Positions 25,529 through 35,605 of a DNA stretch of 64,000 bases are shown piece by piece. Position numbers and translations under genes: made by a program. Source of the DNA: DASUXY01 sp036377675 (GTDB lineage Bacteria > Bacillota > Bacilli > Bacillales > Amphibacillaceae); NCBI GenBank assembly GCA_036377675.1, contig DASUXY010000024.1, positions 1 through 64,000 on the forward strand, in the 5' to 3' direction. The notes below the pieces were generated by a model. It did no database searches. It saw only the letters and a list, made by a program, of their open reading frames with translations, and was not told the origin of the DNA. The stretch's first letter is position 1; every line of letters starts with the position of its first letter.

Positions 25529-27930
25529 AAATTGCGAAGGTTATTGTGGATGTACCGACAAGAGAGCTCAACCAATCCTTTGATTACCTCATCCCAGAAC
25601 GGCTCAAAGATATTGTTACGACAGGGATGCGAGTCATTGTTCCTTTTGGTCCCCGAAAGATCATGGGCTTTGTCGTCGGGTTAACATCTTCTTCCTCATT
25701 TGATAAACTAAAAGAAATAACTGATGTACTTGATTTAATCCCCGTATTAACAGAAGAGTTGTTACAGCTTGGTAAATGGCTTGCTGATCAAACGTTAAGT
25801 TTATATGTTACAACATATCAAGCGATGCTTCCGCACGTTTTAAAAGCGACTTATAAAAAGGAACTCGTCCGTAATACGAACAATCGTTTATCAGATGAAC
25901 TCGAAGCTCTCTTTGCTGGACGAACCTCTATTCCATATGACAAATTTATTCATTCAAAAGTCCAGCTAAAGCAATTGCAAAAGGCAGTTCAAACCGGAGA
26001 TTTGACAGTGAATTACGTCGTGAAATCAAAGGCAAGGAAAAAATACACAACGATGATTCAGCCAAAAAATGAGCGTCATCATTTAGAAGAATCGTTACTT
26101 CACTTACATAAAAATGCGACGAGTCAACGGCGTGTAGTGCAATTTTTTATCGATCATCCAGAGGCAATTGAACAATCATTGTTGTATAAGAAAACGGGTA
26201 CGAATCGCTCGATTGTAAAAGCTTTGATAGAAAAATCGATTCTTGAAGAGTACAAGATTGAAGTGTATCGCAACCCTTATGATCAGCCATTTTCTAAGAC
26301 GGTACCTCTCCAGTTAACGGATGAACAAGCTCTTGCTATTCGTCCGATAAAAGAGCAAATTGCTAAAAATAATCACGATGTATTTTTGTTACACGGCGTA
26401 ACGGGAAGTGGGAAAACCGAAATCTATTTACAAGCGATTGACGATGTCATTCAACGGGGCGAGGAAGCGATTGTACTCGTACCAGAAATCTCACTGACAC
26501 CACAAATGGTGAAGCGGTTTAAAGGACGATTCGCCTCAAATGTCGCTGTTTTACACAGCGGCTTATCCAATGGGGAAAAATATGATGAATGGCGAAAAGT
26601 TTTCCGCAAAGAAGTGCAAGTTGTCGTCGGTGCACGTTCAGCAATCTTTGCTCCCTTTGAAAACATTGGACTGATGATTATCGATGAAGAACATGAAACA
26701 TCGTATAAACAAGAGGATCAACCACGCTATCATGCACGAGATGTGGCGATTAAACGAGGACGCTATCATAAATGTCCCGTCATCCTGGGAAGTGCGACAC
26801 CGACTTTAGAATCATACGCACGTGCGAAGAAAGGCGTTTATCAATTAGCAACGCTGACAAAGCGGACGAACGATAAAGAAATGCCGAAAGTAGAAATTGT
26901 CGATATGCGCGAAGAACTTCACGCTGGTAATCGCACAATGTTCTCGCGAAAACTAAAAAACAAAATCGAACGGGCGATTGAACAAAACGAACAAATTGTT
27001 CTCCTTTTAAATCGTCGTGGTTATTCTACATTTGTTATGTGTCGAGACTGTGGTCATGTTACTGAATGTCCTCACTGTGACATTGCTTTAACATATCATA
27101 AACAGAACAACCAATTAAAATGTCATTACTGTTCTTATGAAGAACCGATGCCTGTCATTTGTCCTGCCTGTGACAGTGACTTAATCCGATATTTTGGAAC
27201 GGGAACCCAACGGGTAGAAGAGGCATTAACTAAACTTATTCCTCAAGCTCGTATATTACGAATGGACGTTGACACAACGCGGAAAAAAGGTGCACATGAA
27301 AGATTATTAACGCAATTTGAAAATCAACAAGCTGATATTTTGCTAGGAACGCAAATGATTGCCAAAGGACTCGATTTTAAAAATGTGACGTTAGTCGGTG
27401 TGTTAACGGCCGACTCCATGTTGCATTTACCAGATTTTCGTTCTTCAGAAAAGACATTTCAATTGTTAACACAAGTGAGTGGACGAGCGGGAAGACATGA
27501 TTTATTAGGTGAGGTCATCATACAAACGTACACTCCAGATCATTACAGTATCCAGTTGGCAAGTACGTATCGTTTTACACAATTTTTTAATCAAGAAATG
27601 AAAATGCGTAAAGCATATCGCTATCCTCCCTACGTTTTTTTAGCCTTATTAACGATTTCCCACCCAAATCGAATCAAGGCGATTCAAGTGGCACAAAAGA
27701 TCACAAAACTACTGGATGCATGTGTTCAGGAAGATACGATTGTGCTCGGACCAACTCCATCGCCTATTGCAAGAATCAAAGATAGATATCGTTATCAATG
27801 CATGCTAAAATACAAAGATGAACCTCATTTAAGAACAAATATTAAAAAAATTATACAACAATTTCATGACGATATGCAAAAAGACGATTTACAAATAAAA
27901 GTTGACTTACAACCGTATCAATTTATGTAG
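25525..27930 (+). CDS. priA: Primosomal protein N' (replication restart helicase)
   Basis: DEXH helicase that recognises stalled forks and loads the replicative helicase. The 801 residues show an N-terminal DNA-binding domain, Walker A GVTGSGKTEIYL near 291, DEEH, and a zinc-binding cluster between the helicase lobes with paired cysteines (CRDC, CPHC, CHYC, CPAC). The start is GTG, overlapping coaBC. In B. subtilis def follows; here fmt follows directly. Confidence 0.97.
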   Translation: MKIAKVIVDVPTRELNQSFDYLIPERLKDIVTTGMRVIVPFGPRKIMGFVVGLTSSSSFDKLKEITDVLDLIPVLTEELLQLGKWLADQTLSLYVTTYQAMLPHVLKATYKKELVRNTNNRLSDELEALFAGRTSIPYDKFIHSKVQLKQLQKAVQTGDLTVNYVVKSKARKKYTTMIQPKNERHHLEESLLHLHKNATSQRRVVQFFIDHPEAIEQSLLYKKTGTNRSIVKALIEKSILEEYKIEVYRNPYDQPFSKTVPLQLTDEQALAIRPIKEQIAKNNHDVFLLHGVTGSGKTEIYLQAIDDVIQRGEEAIVLVPEISLTPQMVKRFKGRFASNVAVLHSGLSNGEKYDEWRKVFRKEVQVVVGARSAIFAPFENIGLMIIDEEHETSYKQEDQPRYHARDVAIKRGRYHKCPVILGSATPTLESYARAKKGVYQLATLTKRTNDKEMPKVEIVDMREELHAGNRTMFSRKLKNKIERAIEQNEQIVLLLNRRGYSTFVMCRDCGHVTECPHCDIALTYHKQNNQLKCHYCSYEEPMPVICPACDSDLIRYFGTGTQRVEEALTKLIPQARILRMDVDTTRKKGAHERLLTQFENQQADILLGTQMIAKGLDFKNVTLVGVLTADSMLHLPDFRSSEKTFQLLTQVSGRAGRHDLLGEVIIQTYTPDHYSIQLASTYRFTQFFNQEMKMRKAYRYPPYVFLALLTISHPNRIKAIQVAQKITKLLDACVQEDTIVLGPTPSPIARIKDRYRYQCMLKYKDEPHLRTNIKKIIQQFHDDMQKDDLQIKVDLQPYQFM

Positions 27931-27952
27931 AAAAGAAAGAAGGGACAGAAAG

Positions 27953-28894
27953 ATGAAACGAATTGTTTTTATGGGAACTCCCGATTTTGCTGTGCCGATT
28001 TTACATCAACTCATTCAATCGGACTATGAGGTCGTTCTTGTCGTAACACAACCTGATCGGCCGAAAGGGAGGAAACGAGTGATTACACCTCCACCTGTAA
28101 AAGTAGAGGCAGAAAAGCATAACATACGTGTCTTTCAACCAAACAAATTATCCGAAGATTTTCAGCCGATTATCGACTGCAAACCTGATTTAATTGTAAC
28201 GGCAGCTTACGGACAATTGTTGCCAAAAGAGTTATTAAAATCTCCCGTCTATGGATGTATTAATGTACATGCATCATTACTTCCACAATTACGTGGCGGA
28301 GCACCGATTCATTATGCTATTTTAGAAGGGAAAAAGGAAACGGGAATTACGATTATGTATATGGCTGAAAAGCTAGATGCTGGCGATATACTTACCCAAG
28401 AAAAAGTAACGATTGAAACAGATGATCATGTAGGCTCGTTGCACGATAAATTATCAGAAGTTGGTGCAAAGCTATTAATGAGCACATTACCTAAGCTATT
28501 TTCCCGTGAATTAACTCCTATTCAACAAGATGAAGAACGAGCAACATATGCACCGAATATTCATCGAGAGCAAGAAAAAATAGACTGGACAAAATCGCAT
28601 CTCGATGTTTATAACCATATTAGAGGACTCCATCCATGGCCGGTCGCCTTTACGACTTATAAAGGAAAAAATATGAAAATTTGGTGGGGTATTCCTGTTG
28701 ATAAACAGTACGAAGGCGTTCCAGGGGAAATAGTCGAAAAAATTGACGAATCATCTTTTGTCGCCGTTTGTGGTAATCAAAAAGGAATCAACATCACCGA
28801 AATACAACCTGCTGGTAAGCGACGAATGAGCGTAAAAGACTATTTACTCGGTTCAAGTGATCGAATTGAGATCGGGGCGGTATTGGGTGAGTAA
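27953..28894 (+). CDS. fmt: Methionyl-tRNA formyltransferase
   Basis: Formylates initiator Met-tRNA using 10-formyl-THF. The 313 residues show the N-terminal GTPDFAVP, the catalytic region NVHASLLPQLRGGAPIH and the motif LDAGDI, then a C-terminal OB-like domain. The ATG at 27953 is preceded by AAGGGACAG. The normal partner def (peptide deformylase) is not next to it, although this arrangement is common. The gene overlaps rsmB by eight bases. Confidence 0.96.
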   Translation: MKRIVFMGTPDFAVPILHQLIQSDYEVVLVVTQPDRPKGRKRVITPPPVKVEAEKHNIRVFQPNKLSEDFQPIIDCKPDLIVTAAYGQLLPKELLKSPVYGCINVHASLLPQLRGGAPIHYAILEGKKETGITIMYMAEKLDAGDILTQEKVTIETDDHVGSLHDKLSEVGAKLLMSTLPKLFSRELTPIQQDEERATYAPNIHREQEKIDWTKSHLDVYNHIRGLHPWPVAFTTYKGKNMKIWWGIPVDKQYEGVPGEIVEKIDESSFVAVCGNQKGINITEIQPAGKRRMSVKDYLLGSSDRIEIGAVLGE

Positions 28895-30242
28895 AATAAA
28901 AAAGCATCTACTCCGGAATACGGTCATCGATCTGTTGTTACGGATTGAAAAAGGTGGATATAGTCACTTACTTATTCATCAAGCGATTCAATCACGCCAA
29001 CTATGTGAAAAAGATGAACGGCTGTTAACGGAAATTGTGTACGGCACAATTCAACGGAAACTTACGTTAGATTATTATATTCGTCACTTCGTGAAGCGCC
29101 ATAAAAAGAAACAGCCTTGGGTAACGATGTTGTTACGGATGTCCATCTATCAAATGGTTTATTTAGATCGAGTTCCTGATCATGCTATTATTCATGAAGC
29201 GGTTGAAATTGCGAAACAGAGAGGGCATAAAGGAATTGCTTCATTTGTCAATGGTGTTTTAAGAAATATCCAGCGCAAAGGATTACCTTCTATTCAATCG
29301 ATTGAAGATCCGATCAAACGGTTATCGGTAGAAACGAGCCACCCCGAATGGCTCGTAAAACGTTGGACATCTTTATACGGTTATGAAAAAACGAAAGAAA
29401 TGTGTGTCGCTAATTTAGAGCGGCACATTATATCTGTCCGTGTACATCCTTTGAAAATTTCCCGTGAAGAGGCGATCGATCATTTAACAGACGAAGGTTT
29501 TCGCGCTAAACCTTCCCAATTTTCTAACCAAGGGATTATTATCGAACAGGGCAACGTGTTAACATCTACTTTATTTAAAGAAGGACTCGTTTCGATTCAA
29601 GATGAAAGCTCGATGCTCGTTGGAGAAATGCTCGATGTTTCTCCCGGAATGACTGTCCTCGATGCTTGTAGTGCACCTGGAGGAAAATCAACACATATTG
29701 CTGAAAAAATGTCTGATCAAGGATTGATTTATGCGTATGATTTACATGCAAAAAAAACGAAGTTAGTTGAGAAAAAGGCGAATCAATTAGACCTCTCCAT
29801 TATTAAGACACGCCAATTAGACGCTAGAAAGTTACAAACCATTCATGAAGCACAAAGTTTTGATCGTATTCTCGTCGATGCACCGTGTACAGGTTTTGGG
29901 GTCATCCGTGCTAAGCCGGATATAAAATATCGTAAGCGAGAAACGGACATTTATAATTTGGCTACAGTTCAGTTACAAATATTGACGAGTGTAGCTCCTT
30001 TGTTAAAAAGGGGCGGATTGTTAGTGTATAGCACGTGTACTGTTGATCGTGAAGAAAATGAAAAAGTTATCGAAAAGTTTCTCGAAGGCCATAAGAACTA
30101 TGCAGTGGATCCTCATTTTTTCGCATCGTTACCTGCAGAAATGAGGCAATCTCCAGGTGTTTCAAAATTTGGCTTACAACTTTTCCCACAAACGTTCCAA
30201 ACGGATGGATTTTTTCTAACACGGCTAATCAAGAAGTCATAA
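28887..30242 (+). CDS. rsmB: 16S rRNA (cytosine-967-C5) methyltransferase
   Basis: SAM-dependent m5C methyltransferase with an N-terminal NusB-like RNA-binding domain (about 1-135) and a Rossmann domain (motif DACSAPGGKSTH). The two cysteines of the m5C mechanism are seen in DAPCTGFG and YSTCTVDREENE. The 451 residues match Sun/RsmB. I chose GTG 28887, with GGGGCGG upstream; it overlaps fmt. In B. subtilis rlmN follows; here there is only a short gap before prpC. Confidence 0.94.
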   Translation: MSKIKKHLLRNTVIDLLLRIEKGGYSHLLIHQAIQSRQLCEKDERLLTEIVYGTIQRKLTLDYYIRHFVKRHKKKQPWVTMLLRMSIYQMVYLDRVPDHAIIHEAVEIAKQRGHKGIASFVNGVLRNIQRKGLPSIQSIEDPIKRLSVETSHPEWLVKRWTSLYGYEKTKEMCVANLERHIISVRVHPLKISREEAIDHLTDEGFRAKPSQFSNQGIIIEQGNVLTSTLFKEGLVSIQDESSMLVGEMLDVSPGMTVLDACSAPGGKSTHIAEKMSDQGLIYAYDLHAKKTKLVEKKANQLDLSIIKTRQLDARKLQTIHEAQSFDRILVDAPCTGFGVIRAKPDIKYRKRETDIYNLATVQLQILTSVAPLLKRGGLLVYSTCTVDREENEKVIEKFLEGHKNYAVDPHFFASLPAEMRQSPGVSKFGLQLFPQTFQTDGFFLTRLIKKS

Positions 30243-30333
30243 CTTTCTTTTAGTAGAGTATGTATACATGACAGTTTTATATGAACGAATGTGTGTCATA
30301 CTTATAAAAGAATCCACCGAAAGAGGTGTAAAT

Positions 30334-31092
30334 ATGGAAGGACAGTTCTTAACGCATCAAGGTCTCATTCGTGATCTTAATGAGGATGCAGGTGGTATCT
30401 ATAAAAATGAAGCTAATCAATCGCTAGCGATTATCGCTGATGGAATGGGTGGACATCGTGCAGGTGATGTCGCTAGCCAAATGGCTACGAACATCGTTCA
30501 GGAGAAATGGCGTACGACAAGAGCGATTCAGATGCCTGAACAAGCCGAACGATGGCTTCATGACGTCCTCAATGATGTCAATCGATTGTTATACGACCAT
30601 TCACTAAACTATGAAGAGTGTGAAGGAATGGGAACAACGATTGTTATAGCTATTTGTACCGATCAGTTTGTTACCGTTGCCCATATCGGAGACAGCCGAT
30701 GTTATTTGTTGAATGAAAATGAATTTACACAAGTTACAGAGGACCATTCATTAGTGAATGCACTCATTCAATCGGGTCAAATTTCTAAAGACGATGCTCA
30801 ACAACATCCGAGAAAAAATATTGTGTTAAAAGCTTTAGGTACGGAGGAAAATGTCACTCCAGAAATTCAATCACTTGCTTGGAATCAAGGAGCAAAATTA
30901 TTATTATGTTCAGATGGACTAACAGATAAAGTGACAAATGATGAAATAAAAGAATGGCTTCAATCTGATGAAAAGTTAGCAGTGCTCGGTGAAGAACTGA
31001 TTGCTTTAGCAAATCAACGAGGTGGGGAAGATAACATCTCTCTCGTTCTCATGGTGCATGCGTCAATTGAGAAACTAGGTGATTCATTATGA
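30334..31092 (+). CDS. prpC: PP2C-type serine/threonine protein phosphatase
   Basis: Manganese-dependent phosphatase that reverses PrkC phosphorylation. The 252 residues contain the PP2C metal motifs (ADGMGGH, HIGDSRCYL, LCSDGLTDKV, GGEDNI). I chose ATG 30334, with AAAGAGGTG upstream, over the longer frame from 30268, whose extra N-terminus is not in the family. The stop overlaps prkC by four bases, so phosphatase and kinase are co-expressed. Confidence 0.96.
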   Translation: MEGQFLTHQGLIRDLNEDAGGIYKNEANQSLAIIADGMGGHRAGDVASQMATNIVQEKWRTTRAIQMPEQAERWLHDVLNDVNRLLYDHSLNYEECEGMGTTIVIAICTDQFVTVAHIGDSRCYLLNENEFTQVTEDHSLVNALIQSGQISKDDAQQHPRKNIVLKALGTEENVTPEIQSLAWNQGAKLLLCSDGLTDKVTNDEIKEWLQSDEKLAVLGEELIALANQRGGEDNISLVLMVHASIEKLGDSL

Positions 31093-33050
31093 TAAATGGA
31101 CACCTCCTAAATGATCGCTATCAACTTAAAGAAAGAATAGGTGGCGGGGGAATGGCCAATGTGTATTTAGCTACCGATCAAATTTTAAAGCGTGATGTCG
31201 CTATTAAAGTACTGCGTATGGAATATGTCAATGACGAAGAGTTTATTGCTAGATTTGACAGAGAAGCACAAGCAGCTACAAGTTTATCGCATCCGAACAT
31301 AGTGAACATTTATGATGTAGGTGAAGAAGACCACATTTTATATATGGTAATGGAATATGTCGATGGAATGACATTAAAAGAATATATTCAACAAAACGGT
31401 CCCTTACCTGTTGAAGAAGCTATTCCAATCATGAAGCAGATTACGTCAGCGATTACGCATGCCCATGAAAATAATATCGTTCATCGTGATATTAAACCAC
31501 AAAATATTTTAATGGATACGTATGGAAATGTGAAAGTAACTGATTTTGGCATTGCCGTTGCCTCAAGTGCTACTGCGTTAACAGAAACAAATTCCATTCT
31601 CGGTTCTGTTCATTACTTATCACCTGAGCAAGCAAGAGGTGGAAAAGCTACAAAAAAATCAGACATTTATTCGTTAGGCATTGTATTTTATGAACTATTA
31701 ACTGGTGAGTTACCATTTTCTGGTCAAACGCCGGTGTCAATCGCTTTAAAACATTTACAAGCTGATCCTCCTTCTGTTCGACACTTTGATGAAAAAATCC
31801 CACAAAGTGTCGAAAATATTGTGTTACGAGCTATGACAAAAGATCCATTTCACCGTTATCAAACCGTCTCTGAAATGGAATCTAGCTTAAATCAAGCATT
31901 AAAACCGGAACATTTAAATGAGGAAAAATATGTTCCACCGGTAGAAGAAGGAGAGGAAACGAAGGCGATTCCAATCATTCGCGATGATGCTTTTGAAGAC
32001 AGTGATGCACATATGATTCATGATGAGAACACAAAGAAAATGCCTGTACCAAAAAAAGAGAAAAAAAGGAAGAAAAAATGGCTAATCATCATCGTCACGT
32101 TATTTGTTTTACTTGCTTCAAGTATTGCTGCGATGTTTATCGTCCCTTACTTGGCCAAGCCAAAAGATGTCAAAGTGCCTGATGTCGTAGGTATGGAGTA
32201 TAATGATGCTGTCGACCAGTTAGCCGAACATCATTTAAAAGCAGAACAAGAGCTCATATATTCAGATGATGTAGAAGAAGGTTTTGTCGTTAAAACGGAC
32301 CCACGCGCTAATCGAACGGTCAAAGAGGAGTCAACAGTCAACGTTTACGTCAGCCAAGGAAAAGAAAAAATAACATTTGATAATTATGTCGGCAGTGATT
32401 TTGAGCAAGTCGAACGCTTGCTAGAAGAAGAAGGCTTTGAGGACATTATCGCTTACGAAAAGCATTCCGATCAGCCAGAAGGTGAAATTATTACACAAAT
32501 TCAACCGAATGCAGATACAGAGGTCGTTCCGAGTGATACGAAAGTCATTTTTGAAATTAGTGCAGGTCCAGAGAAAGTGAGCTTAAATAACCTCGTTGGT
32601 ATGACGGAAGACGAAGTAAAACAATATTTAGAGGACAACGGTTTAGTCATTAACCAGACAAAAAAGAATTCAGATCAACCAAAAGGAGAAGTCATTCAAC
32701 AAAGTCCAAAAGCGAATACATTATTAGAAAAAGGAAGTACAGTCGATGTGACGATCTCTCTAGGACCTAAGGAAAAACCACCAGCATCACATACGGTTTC
32801 ATTTACAGTTCCTTATCGTCCCGAACAAACTGCCGATGAGAATGAGGAACCTGTGGAACAGACGGTAAAAATTTATATTGAGGATACAGATCACAAAATA
32901 TCTGAGGTTTATAAAGAAGATAAAATTACGAAAGATACATCATATAAGATTACGTTAACGGTTCCTCCAGACAGTCAAGGCGAATATAAAGTTGTCCGTG
33001 ATGATGAGTTATTAATTAATAAAACTGTTTCGTACGAGGAAGGTGAATAA
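31089..33050 (+). CDS. prkC: PASTA-domain Ser/Thr protein kinase
   Basis: Membrane kinase that senses muropeptides or lipid II and, in B. subtilis, triggers spore germination and cell-wall responses. Residues 1-270 are the kinase domain (GGGGMANVYLA, HRDIKPQN, DFGIA, SPEQARG). A charged linker ends in a Lys-rich patch before one membrane helix (about 331-356). Outside the cell are three PASTA repeats (about 357-425, 426-494, 495-561), then a ~90-residue C-terminal extension as in B. subtilis PrkC. The total is 653 residues. It is coupled to prpC. Confidence 0.96.
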   Translation: MINGHLLNDRYQLKERIGGGGMANVYLATDQILKRDVAIKVLRMEYVNDEEFIARFDREAQAATSLSHPNIVNIYDVGEEDHILYMVMEYVDGMTLKEYIQQNGPLPVEEAIPIMKQITSAITHAHENNIVHRDIKPQNILMDTYGNVKVTDFGIAVASSATALTETNSILGSVHYLSPEQARGGKATKKSDIYSLGIVFYELLTGELPFSGQTPVSIALKHLQADPPSVRHFDEKIPQSVENIVLRAMTKDPFHRYQTVSEMESSLNQALKPEHLNEEKYVPPVEEGEETKAIPIIRDDAFEDSDAHMIHDENTKKMPVPKKEKKRKKKWLIIIVTLFVLLASSIAAMFIVPYLAKPKDVKVPDVVGMEYNDAVDQLAEHHLKAEQELIYSDDVEEGFVVKTDPRANRTVKEESTVNVYVSQGKEKITFDNYVGSDFEQVERLLEEEGFEDIIAYEKHSDQPEGEIITQIQPNADTEVVPSDTKVIFEISAGPEKVSLNNLVGMTEDEVKQYLEDNGLVINQTKKNSDQPKGEVIQQSPKANTLLEKGSTVDVTISLGPKEKPPASHTVSFTVPYRPEQTADENEEPVEQTVKIYIEDTDHKISEVYKEDKITKDTSYKITLTVPPDSQGEYKVVRDDELLINKTVSYEEGE

Positions 33051-33938
33051 ATGGTAGCAGAAGGAAGAATTATCAAAGCTTTAAGTGGATTTTACTATGT
33101 AAAATCCGGAGAAACGATTTATCCGTGTAAAGGGAGGGGGGTTTTCCGGAAACGAAAAATCACCCCGCTCGTCGGGGACTTTGTAACCTTTCAGTATGAC
33201 GGTCATAGTGAAGGGTATATTATGGAAGTTCACGAACGAAAAAATGCTCTTAAACGTCCCCCGATTGCCAATGTGACACAGGCAATGATTGTCAGCTCTG
33301 CTGTACAGCCAAATTTTAGTACTCTTTTGTTGGATCGTTTTTTGGCGATTATAGAATATCAACGGATTACTCCGATTATCGTCTTAACAAAAATCGACTT
33401 AACGACCGACGAAGAGAAGGAAATGATTCAGCATTATAAAGAGGATTACGAACGAATCGGCTATCATGTAGAGTTATTTTCATCCACAACACCGAAAAAT
33501 GTTGAGAGCATTGAGCGATACTTTAAAAATGAAATCACTGTTTTAGCTGGACAGTCAGGCGTCGGTAAATCGACTTTATTGAATACGTTAAAACCATCTT
33601 TACATTTAAAAACAGCTCGTATTTCAGGCAGTTTAGGCCGTGGAAAACATACGACGAGACATGTAGAGCTGATTGAGCTTAATGGTGGTCTTGTGGCGGA
33701 TACACCAGGATTTAGCGCACTCCAATTTGATGATGTTGAGTTACTGCAGTTAAAAGACTGCTTCCCTGAGTTTAAAAAAAGACGAGGTCAATGCCGTTTC
33801 CGTGCTTGTATGCATTATAAGGAACCAGGATGTATAATAAAAGAAGCTGTACAAAAAGGTCATATTCAACCATATAGGTATGAACACTATGTTAAATTTT
33901 ATGAAGAAATACAATCTAGAAAGCCGAGGTATTCATAA
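33051..33938 (+). CDS. rsgA: Ribosome small-subunit-dependent GTPase A
   Basis: Late 30S assembly GTPase. It is circularly permuted, with an N-terminal OB fold, then G4 (TKID) before G1 (GQSGVGKST) and G3 (DTPGF). A C-terminal zinc motif is present (cysteines in CRFRAC.H.....C). The 295 residues match YloQ. The ATG directly follows prkC, and the stop shares one base with the rpe start. Confidence 0.96.
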   Translation: MVAEGRIIKALSGFYYVKSGETIYPCKGRGVFRKRKITPLVGDFVTFQYDGHSEGYIMEVHERKNALKRPPIANVTQAMIVSSAVQPNFSTLLLDRFLAIIEYQRITPIIVLTKIDLTTDEEKEMIQHYKEDYERIGYHVELFSSTTPKNVESIERYFKNEITVLAGQSGVGKSTLLNTLKPSLHLKTARISGSLGRGKHTTRHVELIELNGGLVADTPGFSALQFDDVELLQLKDCFPEFKKRRGQCRFRACMHYKEPGCIIKEAVQKGHIQPYRYEHYVKFYEEIQSRKPRYS

Positions 33939-34600
33939 TGGTTAAAATTGCACCATCAATATTGTCTGCTGATTTTTCAAAGCTTGGACAGGAAATAAAA
34001 GATGTTGAAAAGGGAGGGGCGCACTACATTCATGTCGATGTAATGGATGGACATTTCGTACCAAATATTACAATTGGCCCGCTCATCGTCGAAGCGATTC
34101 GACCGGTTACTTCGTTACCATTAGACGTTCATTTGATGATCGAAAATCCCGATCAGTATGTTCAGATGTTCGCTGAAGCGGGCGCATCAATTATTACAGT
34201 GCATCAAGAAACATGCCCCCATTTGCACCGAACGATTCAAACGATTAAAAATGCCGGTGTGAAGGCAGGAGTGACGATTAACCCAGCTACGCCTGTTGAA
34301 ATGATTAAACATATTTTACAACATATCGATCTCGTCTTATTGATGTCGGTAAATCCTGGTTTTGGCGGGCAATCATTTATTCCAGAAACAGTCGAGAAAA
34401 TCCGCCAATTGGCTAACTTGCGTAAAGAAAGAGGATTATCTTTTGAAATTGAAGTCGATGGCGGTGTTAACGTGGATACCGCTAAACAGTGTACAGATGC
34501 CGGAGCTGATGTACTTGTAGCGGGAAGTGCTATTTTTAATAAGGGAGACCGCGAGCAAGCGATTCAGAACATTATTCATGCGACTCAATCGAGCGAGTAA
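33938..34600 (+). CDS. rpe: Ribulose-phosphate 3-epimerase
   Basis: Interconverts ribulose-5-phosphate and xylulose-5-phosphate in the pentose phosphate pathway. It is a 220-residue TIM barrel with PSILSADF, the metal-site HVDVMDGHFVPN, LMSVNPGFGGQ and EVDGGVN. The start overlaps the rsgA stop, as is usual in Bacillaceae. Confidence 0.97.
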   Translation: MVKIAPSILSADFSKLGQEIKDVEKGGAHYIHVDVMDGHFVPNITIGPLIVEAIRPVTSLPLDVHLMIENPDQYVQMFAEAGASIITVHQETCPHLHRTIQTIKNAGVKAGVTINPATPVEMIKHILQHIDLVLLMSVNPGFGGQSFIPETVEKIRQLANLRKERGLSFEIEVDGGVNVDTAKQCTDAGADVLVAGSAIFNKGDREQAIQNIIHATQSSE

Positions 34601-34602
34601 CG

Positions 34603-35247
34603 ATGAAGACAGTTGGAATTATCGGTAACGGACCGATTGATTTGCTTCCAGACTTATCAGCTTATGTTAACGAAGTCGATGTTTGGATCGGTGCTGATCG
34701 CGGAGCACTTACCCTCATCGAGCAACAAATAGAAGTCGATTATGCACTTGGAGATTTTGATTCGATCAATGCTGATGAACAACAATTAATTTATACAAAC
34801 ACACGTGTCTACAGGTCATATCCTAACGAAAAAGATCAAACCGATTTAGAACTTGCATGCTTACAGGCGATGGAGTTGAATCCTACGAAAATTTATTTGT
34901 TTGGAGCGACAGGTGGGAGAATGGACCATACGTTAGCAAACATATACCTACTTGCAACATGTAAAGAGAAAGAGATTACAAGTTTGATTGTCGATCAATA
35001 TAATAAAATTGAATGGACAGAACCTGGTGAACACGTTGTTACATACGATCAAGATTATCCGAATATATCATTTATACCTTATACCCGTTATGTAAAAGGG
35101 TTGACTTTACATAATTTCTATTATCCGTTAACCAATCAAACCGTTGCTTTTGGCTCCACACTTTGTCTTTCAAACAAACTTCTTGGAAATCGTGGTACTT
35201 TTTCGTATGAAGAAGGCATACTATTACTAATAAAGAGTTGCGACTAA
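34603..35247 (+). CDS. thiN: Thiamine pyrophosphokinase
   Basis: Transfers pyrophosphate from ATP to thiamine to give thiamine diphosphate. The 214 residues contain IGADRGAL, the metal-binding LGDFDSI, KDQTDLELA and GATGGRMDH, all typical of the family. It starts two bases after rpe. The ribosome binding site is weak (GAGCGAG), suggesting coupling to rpe. Confidence 0.94.
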   Translation: MKTVGIIGNGPIDLLPDLSAYVNEVDVWIGADRGALTLIEQQIEVDYALGDFDSINADEQQLIYTNTRVYRSYPNEKDQTDLELACLQAMELNPTKIYLFGATGGRMDHTLANIYLLATCKEKEITSLIVDQYNKIEWTEPGEHVVTYDQDYPNISFIPYTRYVKGLTLHNFYYPLTNQTVAFGSTLCLSNKLLGNRGTFSYEEGILLLIKSCD

Positions 35248-35302
35248 CGACGTAAATGATTTTTAAGAGCAAGTTTGTTTGGAAATAGAGGAGGGGGAAC
35301 TC

Positions 35303-35386
35303 ATGAAATTTTATACGATTAAACTCCCACGATTTATTGGCGGATTTATTCGCGTGGTCATTAGTGTGTTTAACAAGGAAAAATAG
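35303..35386 (+). CDS. spoVM: Stage V sporulation protein M
   Basis: A 27-residue amphipathic peptide that, in B. subtilis, binds the convex forespore membrane and anchors the SpoIVA coat base. The sequence begins MKFYTIKLPRFIGGFIR, which matches SpoVM closely, including the helix-breaking Pro9. The strong site GAGGGGGA lies upstream. It sits between thiN and rpmB as in B. subtilis and shows that the organism is, or recently was, a spore former. Confidence 0.95.
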   Translation: MKFYTIKLPRFIGGFIRVVISVFNKEK

Positions 35387-35397
35387 AAGTTAGCCTG

Positions 35398-35432
35398 CTT
35401 TTGTCAATGTGCATGACAGAAGCTCCTTTTTT
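35398..35432 (+). terminator. Terminator after spoVM
   Basis: CTTTTGTCA pairs with TGACAGAAG (one G-T pair) around a seven-base loop and is followed by CTCCTTTTTT, twelve bases after the spoVM stop. Confidence 0.75.
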
Positions 35433-35553
35433 GTCAAAAAAGAAGTAGACGACAACTTCTCCAAACGTATTTGTAGAATAGTCGAACAAGCCGTTGTGCA
35501 TGGCGCTTTATCTAAAATGAACTTCATTTGCGATTATTAAATAGTTCATATGA

Positions 35554-35587
35554 AAAAGCACCCAATCCTACTTTGGGTGCTTTTAAG
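35554..35587. terminator. Terminator between spoVM and rpmB
   Basis: The perfect arms AAAAGCACCCA and TGGGTGCTTTT carry T tracts on both strands. It lies 19 bases beyond the rpmB stop and mainly ends the minus-strand rpmB transcript. Confidence 0.88.
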
Positions 35588-35605
35588 TATGGTGCGACTG
35601 TTATA

